Shown: positions 8,718 through 17,005, counted from the stretch's first letter. The stretch is 64,000 nt of DNA from Antrihabitans auranticaus (GCF_016481275.1 NZ_JAEMNW010000004.1:558001-622000); one strand, 5' to 3'. Notes: generated from the letters alone by a model not told the origin. Made by a program: numbers and translations.

Positions 8718-9449
8718 ATGACCGGATCACCGGACCCTCCTGCGATGCCCACCACGAACTTTCGGCACTGTGCTGCCGGAATCGCCTGGAGCCTCGCATT
8801 CGCCTATCTTGCGGTCGAGATTGTCACCGCTTACGCCTGGAAGTCCGACTACAGCTTTCGGCACGACACGATCAGTGATCTCGGTGTCACCGCGTGCACG
8901 CCACACATGTGCTCGCCCCTGCATCTGCTGATGAACGCAACGTTCGTCGCCTTGGGTCTGCTGACGATCATGGGTGCGGTCCTGTTTCGCGGAGCAATCC
9001 CGCACGGGTACCGGCGATGGTGGATCGTGTCGCTCGCCGTTCTCACCGGATTGAGCACTGCTGCGACCGGTCTGGTTCCCTCTAACGACGGTATCGTCGT
9101 CCACCTGCTCGCAGTGCTGCCCGCATTCGTGTCTCGGCACCTGGTGCTGATTCTTGTTGCGGTGTGGTTGTGGAAGTCGCGGCGAATCGTCGCCGTGTGG
9201 TCGGCGCTGTGTGCGATAAGCGGCTTGGTCGGGACGGTACTTCTGGTGGGTTCCGTTGTGCAGATCGGAATCAGCGAGCGACTCGTGCTGTACCCGTTGC
9301 CGGCTTTCATGGCCGTGACCGGCGCTGCTGTTCTGTCGACTTCGCTGACGAACGCTGTTGCGCGAAGACGGACCCGACACTCGATCGTCGGCGTTGTCGC
9401 ACGGCACGCACCGATACCGCGGCCGACGTCACCATCTGTGCTGCTGTAA
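8718..9449 (+). CDS. DUF998-family integral membrane protein
   Basis: About 243 residues with six hydrophobic segments. Motifs typical of DUF998 are present: YSFRHDTISDLGVTACTPHM just after the first helix, then the CSPLHLLMNATFVALGLLTI helix, and a later region with TGLVPSNDGIVVHLLAVLPAF. The function of the family is unknown. ATG 8718 gives the first transmembrane helix soon after the start; a longer form from 8655 would begin within the repeat-rich promoter. The 3' end overlaps the GH130 remnant on the opposite strand by about 20 bases. Confidence 0.8.
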   Translation: MTGSPDPPAMPTTNFRHCAAGIAWSLAFAYLAVEIVTAYAWKSDYSFRHDTISDLGVTACTPHMCSPLHLLMNATFVALGLLTIMGAVLFRGAIPHGYRRWWIVSLAVLTGLSTAATGLVPSNDGIVVHLLAVLPAFVSRHLVLILVAVWLWKSRRIVAVWSALCAISGLVGTVLLVGSVVQIGISERLVLYPLPAFMAVTGAAVLSTSLTNAVARRRTRHSIVGVVARHAPIPRPTSPSVLL

Positions 9450-9875
9450 GCGCTCCAGAAGAGTGGGTACGTCGACGAACGCGAATCGCACCGCCGAGTC
9501 GCTGCAGCCATAGGGGAGGACCAGCGTGTCGTTGTGGATCATCGATCCGCACGAGTAGACGACGTTGGGCACATAGCCGTCGCGCTCGTCATCGGCGGGC
9601 GTTAGCAGCGGCTCGCGAAGCGATCCGATAACTACGGTCGGATCGTCGAGATCCAAGAGAATCGCCCCGTTACCGTAGGTGCGCACCGGTCCCACACCGT
9701 GCGTGAGAACTAGCCACCCGTTTGCCGTTTCGATAGGCGCTCCGCAGTTGCCGAGCTGGATCAGTTCCCAGGGTTGCGTGGGGCGGTAGATGGTTGTTGC
9801 TTCACTCCAGATTCGCGAGTCGGTCGAGCTGGCGACGCTGACGTTCTCGCGCACTGACGAAACCGCGATCAACAT
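9429..9875 (-). pseudogene. C-terminal remnant of a GH130 glycoside phosphorylase/hydrolase
   Basis: About 148 codons encode the end of a GH130 protein (beta-1,4-mannosyl phosphorylase-type): RPTQPWELIQLGNCGAPIET, GWLVLTHGVGPVRTY, ILLDLDDPT, and PADDERDGYVPNVVYSCGSM followed by YGCSDSAVRFA. Full-length members have roughly 300-480 residues in a five-bladed propeller. Here the first blades with the catalytic Asp region are missing, and upstream sequence before VSVASSTD is not recognisable. The region is 5'-truncated next to the multicopper oxidase gene. Confidence 0.75.
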
Positions 9876-9964
9876 CGCCAGAATGGGAGGACGAACCTGC
9901 GCTTCCCGACAGAAAATTCGCAGTTTCGTTCCCCCGAGTGGGCGTCTAGTGCCAGGCTCCAAAA

Positions 9965-11383
9965 ATGATGGATCGGAGACAGTTTCTGGTGCTGTCAGCG
10001 GTGGGCGCTGCCGCCGGTGTGGCGACCGCCTGCTCGACGAACAAGCCGGAGGCGGCCGCCAGGGCCGTCGAGGTCAGCCTGAACCCCGCTGAAACCGAGA
10101 TCGATCTCGGCGGCGTTTCGGTTCGTACGTGGGCCTTCGACGGACAGGTTCCCGCCAGGGAGATCCGGATCCGGAAGGGGCCGACGCTGCGGGCGCCCGT
10201 GACAAACAAACTGCCGCAGGAAACGACCGTCCATTGGCACGGACTGGCGGTGCCCAACGCCATGGACGGTGTCCCAGTGCTGACACAGCCGGCGATCGCT
10301 CCCGGCCAGAGTTTCACCTATGAATTCGTCGCGCCCGATACGGGAACCTATTACCTGCACTCATACGTCGGCACGCAATTGGATCGTGGCCTGTATGGGC
10401 CGGTGATCATCGAGGACCCGAACGAGCGGGTCGACTACGACGATGAACTCGTGTTGGTGCTCGATGACTGGATCGACGGAACCGGTACGAATCCGGATCA
10501 GGTGCTCGAGAAGTTGAAGAAGGATGGCATGAAGCCGATGTCGGACATGTCCGGCACGGGTGTCACCGCCACCACGCCGCTCGGCGCGGACGGGGGAGAC
10601 GTCACTTACCCGTACTTCCTGATCAACGGAAGGGTGTCGACCGACCCGCAGGTCAAGGATTACCGTGCGGGTCAACGGATCCGGCTGCGCATCATCAATG
10701 CCGGCGCCGACAGCGCATTCCGCATCGCAGTGCCGGGTACCCCACTGAACGTCACCCATACCGACGGGTTCCCGGTCATTCCGCAAACCACAGACTCGGT
10801 CATCTTGGGCATGGGCGAACGGGTGGACGTCACGATCACGATCGGGTCGTCGGTGCCGGTGGTCGCAGCACCGGAGGGTAAGGACGGGTACGCGCAACTG
10901 AACCTGCGGGTCGACGGCGCGCCCGCGGCGGTGAACGTGAACGACTTCGTCGCGACGTTGCGGGCAACGCCCGTTCTGAACACCGCGCAGCTTGTCGCCG
11001 CACCGGAAGTTCAACTATCCCAGCGCAATCCAGATCTCACCCTCGATCTGCGGCTTGCGGGTCCGGTCAACGGTTACACCTGGCCGATCAACGGCAAGCT
11101 CTACGATCCGCCGAACGACGGGCTGGCGGTAGAGGGGGGAAAGCGGGTGCGGCTACGTTATGTGAGCGAGTCAAAGATGTTCCATCCCATGCACCTGCAC
11201 GGCCACACATTTCAGGTGGTGCATCCAAATGGGCCGGGGCCCCGCAAGGACACGGTTCTCGTTCCGCCGCTGGACACCGTCGAGGTCGACTTCGACACGA
11301 ACAACCCGGGTAAGTGGATAACACACTGTCACAACGACTATCACCTGAACGCCGGCATGGCGACCTTTGTCTACTACTCCTGA
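9965..11383 (+). CDS. Multicopper oxidase, Tat/lipoprotein type, with altered copper motif
   Basis: 472 residues. DRRQFL (twin-arginine type) precedes a hydrophobic core and lipobox VATACS, so it is probably exported folded and lipid-anchored. Three cupredoxin domains are inferred. Copper motifs: HWHG near residue 93 (intact), the second motif reads YLHSYVG where HSH is expected, the third is HPMHLHGHTF, the fourth is THCHNDYHLNAGM with the type 1 Cys, His and axial Met. The missing second His of motif 2 is a type 3 copper ligand (codon TAC, one transition from CAC). Usual roles are copper detoxification or oxidation of phenols and metals; activity may be reduced. No copper regulator or chaperone gene adjoins it. 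Confidence 0.88.
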   Translation: MMDRRQFLVLSAVGAAAGVATACSTNKPEAAARAVEVSLNPAETEIDLGGVSVRTWAFDGQVPAREIRIRKGPTLRAPVTNKLPQETTVHWHGLAVPNAMDGVPVLTQPAIAPGQSFTYEFVAPDTGTYYLHSYVGTQLDRGLYGPVIIEDPNERVDYDDELVLVLDDWIDGTGTNPDQVLEKLKKDGMKPMSDMSGTGVTATTPLGADGGDVTYPYFLINGRVSTDPQVKDYRAGQRIRLRIINAGADSAFRIAVPGTPLNVTHTDGFPVIPQTTDSVILGMGERVDVTITIGSSVPVVAAPEGKDGYAQLNLRVDGAPAAVNVNDFVATLRATPVLNTAQLVAAPEVQLSQRNPDLTLDLRLAGPVNGYTWPINGKLYDPPNDGLAVEGGKRVRLRYVSESKMFHPMHLHGHTFQVVHPNGPGPRKDTVLVPPLDTVEVDFDTNNPGKWITHCHNDYHLNAGMATFVYYS

Positions 11384-11488
11384 TCCGGTGATGGGGTGGA
11401 CGACCGGCCGCGTCCGTGTTCATGGTGCCCTGCGTCGGGATGTCGACCACGGGAAGGAGCTATTCAGCGCTGGCCGCCGTCGACCGGT

Positions 11489-12937
11489 TTACTGGACGTG
11501 CAGGGCGGTGCCGCGCAACGCGGATCCGAGCAGCAGCATCTGCATGAAGTCCGGGTTATCCCCGACGACGGCGGTCACGGCCGCGGGCCCGACGTAGGAG
11601 GCGGCAGGGATAACGCCTGGGCCCCCAGTCGACGCCGGAGTGGTGACACCGGGAACCTCGAACCCGGGCGGGAGTGAGATTCCCGGTATCTGCGGCATTC
11701 CCCGTACGCCGGGCAGTGGCGGAAAAGCGATTACCGGGGCTTGGCCGGCCGAGCCGAGCCGTCGCGGCCACAGCTGGGGAGGCAGGAAGCCGGGATCGGC
11801 AATTGTCGGCGCGGTGGCGCAGTTCGGTCCGGTCAGTGTTCCGTAGCGCGGGCAGTCGGCCTGGGTGTAGGGCTGGAACGGTGTGAACGAGGCTTGAATG
11901 GTCAGTTCGATGTAGTCGCGGGGGCGTCCCGGTCCGGGCCTGATGGCGTGGTTGACGCCCTGCAGGGCCGTGAGCAGGTTCGGCAGGGACTCGGCGAGGG
12001 CCTGTCGATCCGCGCTGAGCGCGCCCAAGAGTGTCGCGCCGTTGCCGACCAAAGTCTTGCCAACCTCTGGGTTTCGGGCGATCAGGGTGTTGAGTGCATC
12101 GAGGGTGAGGCCGCCGTTGAACAGCGCTGCGTGAAACTGTGCCTGTTTGGTGAGCAATGTCTGTGCGGTGACGACTGCGGCGTCGAGCACGTCGAGCAGT
12201 TCCGGCGCTGATTCGTTGAGGGCGCCGATGCCCGCGCTCAGATTGCTCAGCAGGTCTTGGCCTGTGGGGGTGCCGGTGTCGATTGCGGTCAACAGTCGAT
12301 CCAGACGTTCCAGCGACGACCCCGCGACCCGGAATTTGGGGTCGAACGCGTCCCGAAGTGCCGAGAAGACGGCGCCGAGTTTCGCAGGATCCATCTCCGT
12401 GAGGACGGTCCTGATGGTGGTGAGCGAGGTTTGCAGGGTGATCGAGGTCTTGCTGGTGTCTTCGTAGATTTCGTCGCCCGGCGACAGGGTGTCGGGTGCG
12501 GGACCGTTGTCGATCAGTTCGATCGCCATCACCGCGAAGATGTTGCTGGGCACCACCCGGACGGTGACTGTGGTGGGGATGTCGTCTGCGTAGTCGGGAT
12601 TGAGCTCGAGGTGGACGTGCTGCAGTTCCCCTTTGGCTGCGATGTCGACGCTGTCGACGTCACCGACACGGATGCCGCGGTATTTGACGTCGGCGTGCGG
12701 GGCAAGGCCGTCGCCGGTGGACTTCATGACTGCTCGGATGTCCACGGTCTCTGTGAAATAGCCGGTGTAGCGGACGAGGAGGACGCTGAATGCGAACGCG
12801 ACGATCGTGAAGAAGGCGATGCCGGCGAGGATCAGTTGCCGCATCGTGGGACCGCGTCCGCTCGGATCGATGATCATCCCGTGACCAACTGCCCGGAGTG
12901 TCTCGAACGCCGTGCCCCGAACGGTATCCAGGAACAC
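11489..12937 (-). CDS. Orphan Mce-family (MlaD-domain) protein
   Basis: 482 residues: one N-terminal transmembrane helix (LILAGIAFFTIVAFAFSVLL), an MlaD/Mce domain (VDIRAVMKSTGDGLAPHADV through VPSNIFAVMAIELI), a long helical region, and a Pro/Gly-rich tail. Mce proteins form hexameric shuttles for lipids or sterols with YrbE permeases and MceG ATPase. Here there are no yrbE genes and no sister mce genes, so it must work with subunits encoded elsewhere or be solitary. GTG 12937 is supported because a GTG occurs at the equivalent place in the remnant at 7523; ATG 12844 is the alternative. Confidence 0.82.
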   Translation of the reverse strand: MFLDTVRGTAFETLRAVGHGMIIDPSGRGPTMRQLILAGIAFFTIVAFAFSVLLVRYTGYFTETVDIRAVMKSTGDGLAPHADVKYRGIRVGDVDSVDIAAKGELQHVHLELNPDYADDIPTTVTVRVVPSNIFAVMAIELIDNGPAPDTLSPGDEIYEDTSKTSITLQTSLTTIRTVLTEMDPAKLGAVFSALRDAFDPKFRVAGSSLERLDRLLTAIDTGTPTGQDLLSNLSAGIGALNESAPELLDVLDAAVVTAQTLLTKQAQFHAALFNGGLTLDALNTLIARNPEVGKTLVGNGATLLGALSADRQALAESLPNLLTALQGVNHAIRPGPGRPRDYIELTIQASFTPFQPYTQADCPRYGTLTGPNCATAPTIADPGFLPPQLWPRRLGSAGQAPVIAFPPLPGVRGMPQIPGISLPPGFEVPGVTTPASTGGPGVIPAASYVGPAAVTAVVGDNPDFMQMLLLGSALRGTALHVQ

Positions 12938-12968
12938 GGCGCGCCGTGCGCATGGTCAGCTGTCTCGC
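12845..12968 (-). repeat. Mce 5'-end segment also present at 7492-7615
   Basis: Read on the minus strand this segment matches 7492-7615 of the plus strand without gaps. GCGAGACAGCTGACC begins both copies and ATGATCATCGATCCGAGCGG follows exactly 91 bases after the first base of each. It covers the upstream region and the first codons of the mce gene. The copies are in opposite orientation, about 5.3 kb apart. Confidence 0.65.
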
Positions 12969-13304
12969 CCCGTTGCGATCGCTGCGGCATCGAACTCCTC
13001 GATTCTGGCGTGCACCCGTCGGTTGCACCGGCGAGATTCGTAACAGTGTGCGCACACGCACGCCCATTTGTCCATTGCAAACTGTGCCAGTCAACACTGG
13101 CGGTAAGAACCGATTCGAGTGTCAGGGGGAGCGGGCGGTCGGCGGGGATTATGACGAAACTAGTTGTGGTGGAATCACTTACAAGGTGCTGTAGCGCGAG
13201 TCGGCTTCGATCAGGCAAGGGTATCGCCGGTTGCTCGTCTGGGCGACGTTGTTGCCTTTCACGGTCCAGTGGCGCCGAGTTCGGCGATTCGCGCAACGCG
13301 CACT
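12969..13304. other. Gene-free stretch between mce and the hypothetical gene at 13305
   Basis: No reading frame here looks coding and I see no RNA gene. It must hold the promoters of the mce gene (minus) and of the following plus-strand gene; no consensus promoter or operator stands out. Confidence 0.5.
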
Positions 13305-13622
13305 GTGGCAGGCTCGGATACGTGGCGAAAGAGGTGGAGCATACCGACGGACGGCCGCTACATCGTGGTCGACGGTCGTCGATGGCGTGCGACAGATCCC
13401 GATATCCCAGCTGACCGCAACGCTGACCTGCGATCGATCCTGATGGCGTGGCGCCGGGAGGTGCGACGTACCGACGGCGCGGCTGCCGCTCGCGCGGGTG
13501 TTCAGGCGGCGAAAGTTGCTCTGGGAGAGCGAGGTACGCCGTGGTGGGAGCAGTCGGGCGATGAACGGCGTGCTCGCTGGGAGGCCGATGTTCCCCGCCC
13601 GGATGCTGGTGATTCGCAGTAA
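13305..13622 (+). CDS. Small conserved hypothetical protein
   Basis: About 105 residues; core RYIVVDGRRWRATDPDIPAD followed by a helical part and VALGERGTPWWEQSGDERRA. I recall this VDGRRWRATDP...VALGERG.PWWE pattern as a widespread uncharacterised actinobacterial protein, often near DNA-repair or oxidoreductase genes. The start is uncertain: GTG 13305 leaves a short leader before the conserved part, and no clear ribosome-binding site is seen. No transmembrane segment or catalytic motif. Confidence 0.7.
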   Translation: MAGSDTWRKRWSIPTDGRYIVVDGRRWRATDPDIPADRNADLRSILMAWRREVRRTDGAAAARAGVQAAKVALGERGTPWWEQSGDERRARWEADVPRPDAGDSQ

Positions 13623-13672
13623 CACGCGCGTCCCTCGGGGCGGCAGTGGAACCTCGACATGGACCGACAAAC

Positions 13673-14053
13673 TCAGCTGATGCTCTGGTGATCCGACGCG
13701 ATGAGAGCAACAACTCGCGCCTCATCGCGGGGGTACGGGCCGCCGATGTATTTCGTCGCGATCCGGTCGATGATCGCCCAGCCTGCGTCGCCGTCGATCC
13801 AGTCGACGACCTTGCCGCGAATGATCACCGGAGCAAACGGGTTATCGGGCCGGGTCAGTGAAATTGCTACTCGCGGATCTCGCCGCAAGTTGCGGGCCTT
13901 CTGCGAGCTCGGTCCGGTGAGGATCACGATGTGATCGCCCTCCGTGCCGACCCAGACTGGAACGGAATGCGGTGCACCGTCGGGAAGGATGGTCGCAAAG
14001 TGGGCGAGCGGGGTGCCGTCGAGAATTCGGCGGATTTCGGGGTCGAGGATCAT
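13673..14053 (-). CDS. PPOX-class split-barrel F420/FMN-dependent oxidoreductase
   Basis: 126 residues of a pyridoxamine-5'-phosphate-oxidase-like split barrel. It begins MILDPEIRRILDGTPLAHFA, with TILPDGAPHSVPVWVGTEGD, then KARNLRRDPRVAISLTRPD. Such proteins in mycolata often reduce small substrates with F420 (Rv1155 and Rv2074 type). The start overlaps the stop of the upstream DHFR-like gene by ATGA, so the two are coupled and divergent from an HxlR regulator. Substrate unknown. Confidence 0.85.
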   Translation of the reverse strand: MILDPEIRRILDGTPLAHFATILPDGAPHSVPVWVGTEGDHIVILTGPSSQKARNLRRDPRVAISLTRPDNPFAPVIIRGKVVDWIDGDAGWAIIDRIATKYIGGPYPRDEARVVALIASDHQSIS

Positions 14054-14643
14054 CGCTGCACCGCGTAGTGGAGGTGGGTGACACCCGGAGCTGGGACGGC
14101 CTCGACGAGGCGAAGGTGGACATGTTCAGGCAATGACTGGAAGAAGGGCCGACCACCACCGAGCAGGACGGGTACTTGATGCAGGATCACTTCGTCGACG
14201 AGTCCTGCCTGCAGCGCCGCGGTGAGGACACCACCGCCCATGAGGCCGATATCCTTGCCGCCGGCCACCTCGCGAGCTGCGGCAATCGCGTCCTCGATGC
14301 CGGTGGTGACGAGGGTCTGTCGTTCGCTGATCTCCGGTGCGGATCGATTGCTCAGAACCACCAACTGCGCCTTCGGATGCGGGCTGCCGCCGCCGAAATG
14401 GTCGGAGTCGTCATAGGTGTTTCGGCCGGCGACGATGGCACCCGATCGCGCCGCCGCAATGTCGAACACTCTGGCGCTCGGCTCGCTCAGCCTGAACCCG
14501 TCGAATACTTGGCTGGGTGTGTCGCCGTCGAAGTACCAGTCGAACAGCATTCCCCCGTCGCCGAGGCCTTGTCCGGGACTGGGATTTCGACCGGTGATGT
14601 ACCCGTCGACCGAGACCGAGTGTGCGCTGAAAACTTTGTTCAT
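14050..14643 (-). CDS. Dihydrofolate reductase/RibD C-terminal-family reductase
   Basis: 197 residues of the NADPH-binding RibD-C/DHFR fold. It begins MNKVFSAHSVSVDGYITGRN, has AIVAGRNTYDDSDHFGG, then GKDIGLMGGGVLTAALQAGL with the glycine-rich nucleotide loop, and VDEVILHQVPVLLGGGRPFF. The family name is historical; most members are not folate enzymes. First gene of a two-gene operon with the PPOX protein, divergent from the HxlR gene across a 90-base region with a palindrome. One of four relatives in this window. Confidence 0.87.
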   Translation of the reverse strand: MNKVFSAHSVSVDGYITGRNPSPGQGLGDGGMLFDWYFDGDTPSQVFDGFRLSEPSARVFDIAAARSGAIVAGRNTYDDSDHFGGGSPHPKAQLVVLSNRSAPEISERQTLVTTGIEDAIAAAREVAGGKDIGLMGGGVLTAALQAGLVDEVILHQVPVLLGGGRPFFQSLPEHVHLRLVEAVPAPGVTHLHYAVQR

Positions 14644-14697
14644 TGCCGCAAGCCTTTCGAAGTTTCTTGAGGAGACTCCATAACCGTAGCAAGCGAA

Positions 14698-14712
14698 GTT
14701 CCCTTAGGGAAC
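14698..14712. promoter_or_regulatory. HxlR operator candidate
   Basis: GTTCCCTTAGGGAAC: seven-base arms GTTCCCT/AGGGAAC around one base, in the gap between the divergent DHFR-like (start 14643) and HxlR (start 14734) genes, 21 bases before the regulator start. HxlR proteins usually bind such inverted repeats between divergent genes, so autoregulation and control of the reductase pair is likely. Confidence 0.65.
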
Positions 14713-14733
14713 CCCAAATGCTAGACTCGTTCC

Positions 14734-15192
14734 ATGCAACGCACGAACTTCCGCGACATGGCCTGCTCTATCGCACGCACCCTCGACGTCATCGGTGAAC
14801 CGTGGTCACCCTTGATTCTGCGTGACGTCTGGGCTGGGATCGCCAGGTTCGACGAGATCCAGGCCGACCTCGGTATCTCTCGCAAGGTGTTGACCGAGAG
14901 GTTGAATCACCTTGTCCAGCAAGGGATTCTGGACCGCCGACCGTACGACCGGCGGCCACGATACGAGTACGTTCTGACGCGGCAGGGCACCGAGCTGCTC
15001 GACATGCTCATGGCTATGGCGAACTGGGGCGACCGTTGGCTTGCCGGCGAGGCCGGGCCGCCCGTGCTCTACCGTCATCACGCCTGCGGCGAGATCGGCA
15101 GGATCGACCTACGTTGCAGCCACTGCGGTGAGCCGATGCACGGGGACGAAGTCGATCTACTGCCAGGCCCAGGCGCTGCCCAGCGCGAGTAA
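14734..15192 (+). CDS. HxlR-family transcriptional regulator
   Basis: 152 residues. It begins MQRTNFRDMACSIARTLDVI, with the family's early Cys in the MACSIARTLD segment and GEPWSPLILRDVW, then a winged helix (FDEIQADLGISRKVLTERLN, RRPYDRRPRYEYVLTRQG). The C-terminal RCSHCGEPM is a CxxC knuckle. Such regulators often sense electrophiles or redox state through cysteines. Divergent from the DHFR-like/PPOX operon it probably controls; a hairpin follows the stop. Confidence 0.88.
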   Translation: MQRTNFRDMACSIARTLDVIGEPWSPLILRDVWAGIARFDEIQADLGISRKVLTERLNHLVQQGILDRRPYDRRPRYEYVLTRQGTELLDMLMAMANWGDRWLAGEAGPPVLYRHHACGEIGRIDLRCSHCGEPMHGDEVDLLPGPGAAQRE

Positions 15193-15201
15193 TCCGCATG
15201 A

Positions 15202-15227
15202 GCACTTCCTGGCCGCGTGGGAAGTGC
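15202..15227 (+). terminator. Hairpin after hxlR
   Basis: GCACTTCC/GGAAGTGC, an eight-base-pair perfect stem with a ten-base loop, ten bases after the stop. No T-run follows, as is common in actinobacteria. Confidence 0.5.
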
Positions 15228-15345
15228 AGCAGTAGTCGCGCGGTATGGACAGCCTGGCGTAAACCCGCGCAACTTCTCGAGCGCTGCGGCGATCTGAACA
15301 TCCGAGCTGAGTATTGCGCTGTCGTGTTGCCGCCAGTATTCTCGT

Positions 15346-15363
15346 TACTAATACGAATTAGTA
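15346..15363. promoter_or_regulatory. AT-rich palindromic operator candidate
   Basis: TACTAATACGAATTAGTA: seven-base arms TACTAAT/ATTAGTA around ACGA. It is strikingly AT-rich in this GC-rich region and lies about 100 bases upstream of the esterase start at 15467, the only gene it could serve directly. TetR- or MarR-type regulators bind sites of this shape. Confidence 0.55.
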
Positions 15364-15466
15364 GCCAACGGCAGTACGGGGTCCCGATGATCGACAACGA
15401 GGTCGGCCGCGTGCCTGCCGCACTCAAAATGCCTGTCACACTCGGCGACGAATCTGGGCGGAGTCG

Positions 15467-16507
15467 ATGATGCGCAGATGGAGCGCGGTCGTCGCCCCGG
15501 TCCTGCTGTTCGGGCTACTCGGCGCGGGCCAGGCGACGGCCCAGGACTCTCCGCAGTGCCTGCCCCGAACCTCGGATCCGGTGGCGCAACTCGTCCCGGT
15601 TTCGGCTGCTCCGGTGAGTTCGCGGACCACGCTCTATACATTTCGGTCGGCGGCTGTGGGCGGCATACTGCCGGATGGGCTCGTCCGGGTCCGCGTCACG
15701 CTGCCCATCGGGTATGGGAATGGAACCGCCGCTTATCCCGTCCTGGTGCACCTGCACGGAGCCAACAACTCGCCCATCACCTGGCCTGCCGCCGAGGTCG
15801 AGCAAGTTGTCGGGAACACGCCGGTGATCGTCGTGCAGCCCGACGGCGGCCCGGTCGGCTTCTACACGGACTGGTACGGCACGCCGCGTAGTGGGTCGGA
15901 TGCTGTCAACGGGCCGATACCGTTCCCGCCGCCGGCGTGGGAGACCTTCCACATACGCGAAGTGCTGCCCTGGGTCGACGCGACCTTCCGTACGACTGGG
16001 CATCGCGCGGTCGCGGGCAGTTCGATGGGCGGGTTCGGGGCAATGTCCTACGCGGCCCGAAACCCCGGAGTTTTCGACGCAGCGGCTTCCCTGTCGGGAG
16101 CATTGAATATCAACGGCCTGTCCTCGACGGTGCCGATGCTTCTCGACATTGTCGATCCGTGCATCTGGGGTGATCCGACGATGCAGGCTGCGAATTGGGA
16201 TGCACACAACCCGACGGCACTGGCTGACCGACTACGCGGTACGTCGCTGTATGTCACAGCCGGCGATGGCCTCCCCGGCGTGCACGACGACGTGAGCACG
16301 GTGGTGCGGTCCGGAGCGCAAGAGATGCTGATCAGGCAAGTCACGGACGACTTCGTCGCAGCACTGAACCGGAACGGCGTGCCAGTCACCACCGAGTTTC
16401 ATCACGGCACTCACCCCGGACCCAACGATCGCAACCGCTTCTACGATTACGACGCGTTGACGGCGTACCTACCGCAGGCAATGAGGGCGATGGAAGGCAC
16501 AGCCTGA
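15467..16507 (+). CDS. Secreted esterase, antigen 85/esterase D-like fold
   Basis: 346 residues. Signal peptide visible (VVAPVLLFGLLGAGQATAQD). The mature part has YPVLVHLHGANNSP, the nucleophile elbow AGSSMGGFGAMSYAARNP (Ser around residue 184), TAGDGLPGVHDD with the probable acid, and HHGTHPGPND with the His. The fold resembles mycolyltransferases of the antigen 85 complex and related esterases, but the full mycolyltransferase signature cannot be confirmed by eye. Probably acts outside the membrane on an ester. Preceded by an AT-rich operator-like palindrome. Confidence 0.8.
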   Translation: MMRRWSAVVAPVLLFGLLGAGQATAQDSPQCLPRTSDPVAQLVPVSAAPVSSRTTLYTFRSAAVGGILPDGLVRVRVTLPIGYGNGTAAYPVLVHLHGANNSPITWPAAEVEQVVGNTPVIVVQPDGGPVGFYTDWYGTPRSGSDAVNGPIPFPPPAWETFHIREVLPWVDATFRTTGHRAVAGSSMGGFGAMSYAARNPGVFDAAASLSGALNINGLSSTVPMLLDIVDPCIWGDPTMQAANWDAHNPTALADRLRGTSLYVTAGDGLPGVHDDVSTVVRSGAQEMLIRQVTDDFVAALNRNGVPVTTEFHHGTHPGPNDRNRFYDYDALTAYLPQAMRAMEGTA

Positions 16508-16556
16508 CGGCGGACCTGTCACTGAACCGCAATACGCGTCACGGAGCCGCGATCGC

Positions 16557-16853
16557 TCAATGGCCTTGCGGATCGGTCAGTTCCAGGCCTTCCCGAGACT
16601 TGACCCGGCGGTGCGCGAGCACCATGATGAGGACCCCCGCTCCCAAACACAGCGCACACACTCCCGCGCTGAGCAGCGCCCACCCAGCGAAGCCGTAACC
16701 AGCGGACGTCAGCGAGACTCCGAGTGCGGCCATGCCAATGGCTACCAGAACCAATCCTGGCCAGTTCCTGGAGTCCTCGAGCGATTCCCCAGCGTGCGCC
16801 CGAGTGGTGCGGTCGTCGTCGGGTACCTCGGTGGACCGATCTATTTCTTGCAT
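16557..16853 (-). CDS. UsfY-like small membrane protein
   Basis: 98 residues. A hydrophilic N-terminus contains RTTRAHAGESLEDSRNWPG, close to the TTRPLAGESL..V.HWPG segment I remember from UsfY of the mycobacterial sigF locus. Two transmembrane helices follow (LVLVAIGMAALGVSLTSAG; ALLSAGVCALCLGAGVLIMV), then a basic tail. The start at 16853 has GAAGGAG 6 bases upstream, better than 16874. A sigma-F-type promoter on the same strand at 17006-17030 would transcribe it. Function unknown; probably stress related. Confidence 0.72.
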   Translation of the reverse strand: MQEIDRSTEVPDDDRTTRAHAGESLEDSRNWPGLVLVAIGMAALGVSLTSAGYGFAGWALLSAGVCALCLGAGVLIMVLAHRRVKSREGLELTDPQGH

Positions 16854-17005
16854 AGCGACTCCTTCGACGAGCACGAACTCGAATACGTGCGGTGTCGGTG
16901 CCCGGGTGGCTCAGTATTTTCTCGGTCCGTGCTGGAGCGAATGATCAGTCGATGCAAGACTTTCCCGCTCCGCCGCACCTGTAGTCCATCGCGTCCAAAA
17001 GGGGG

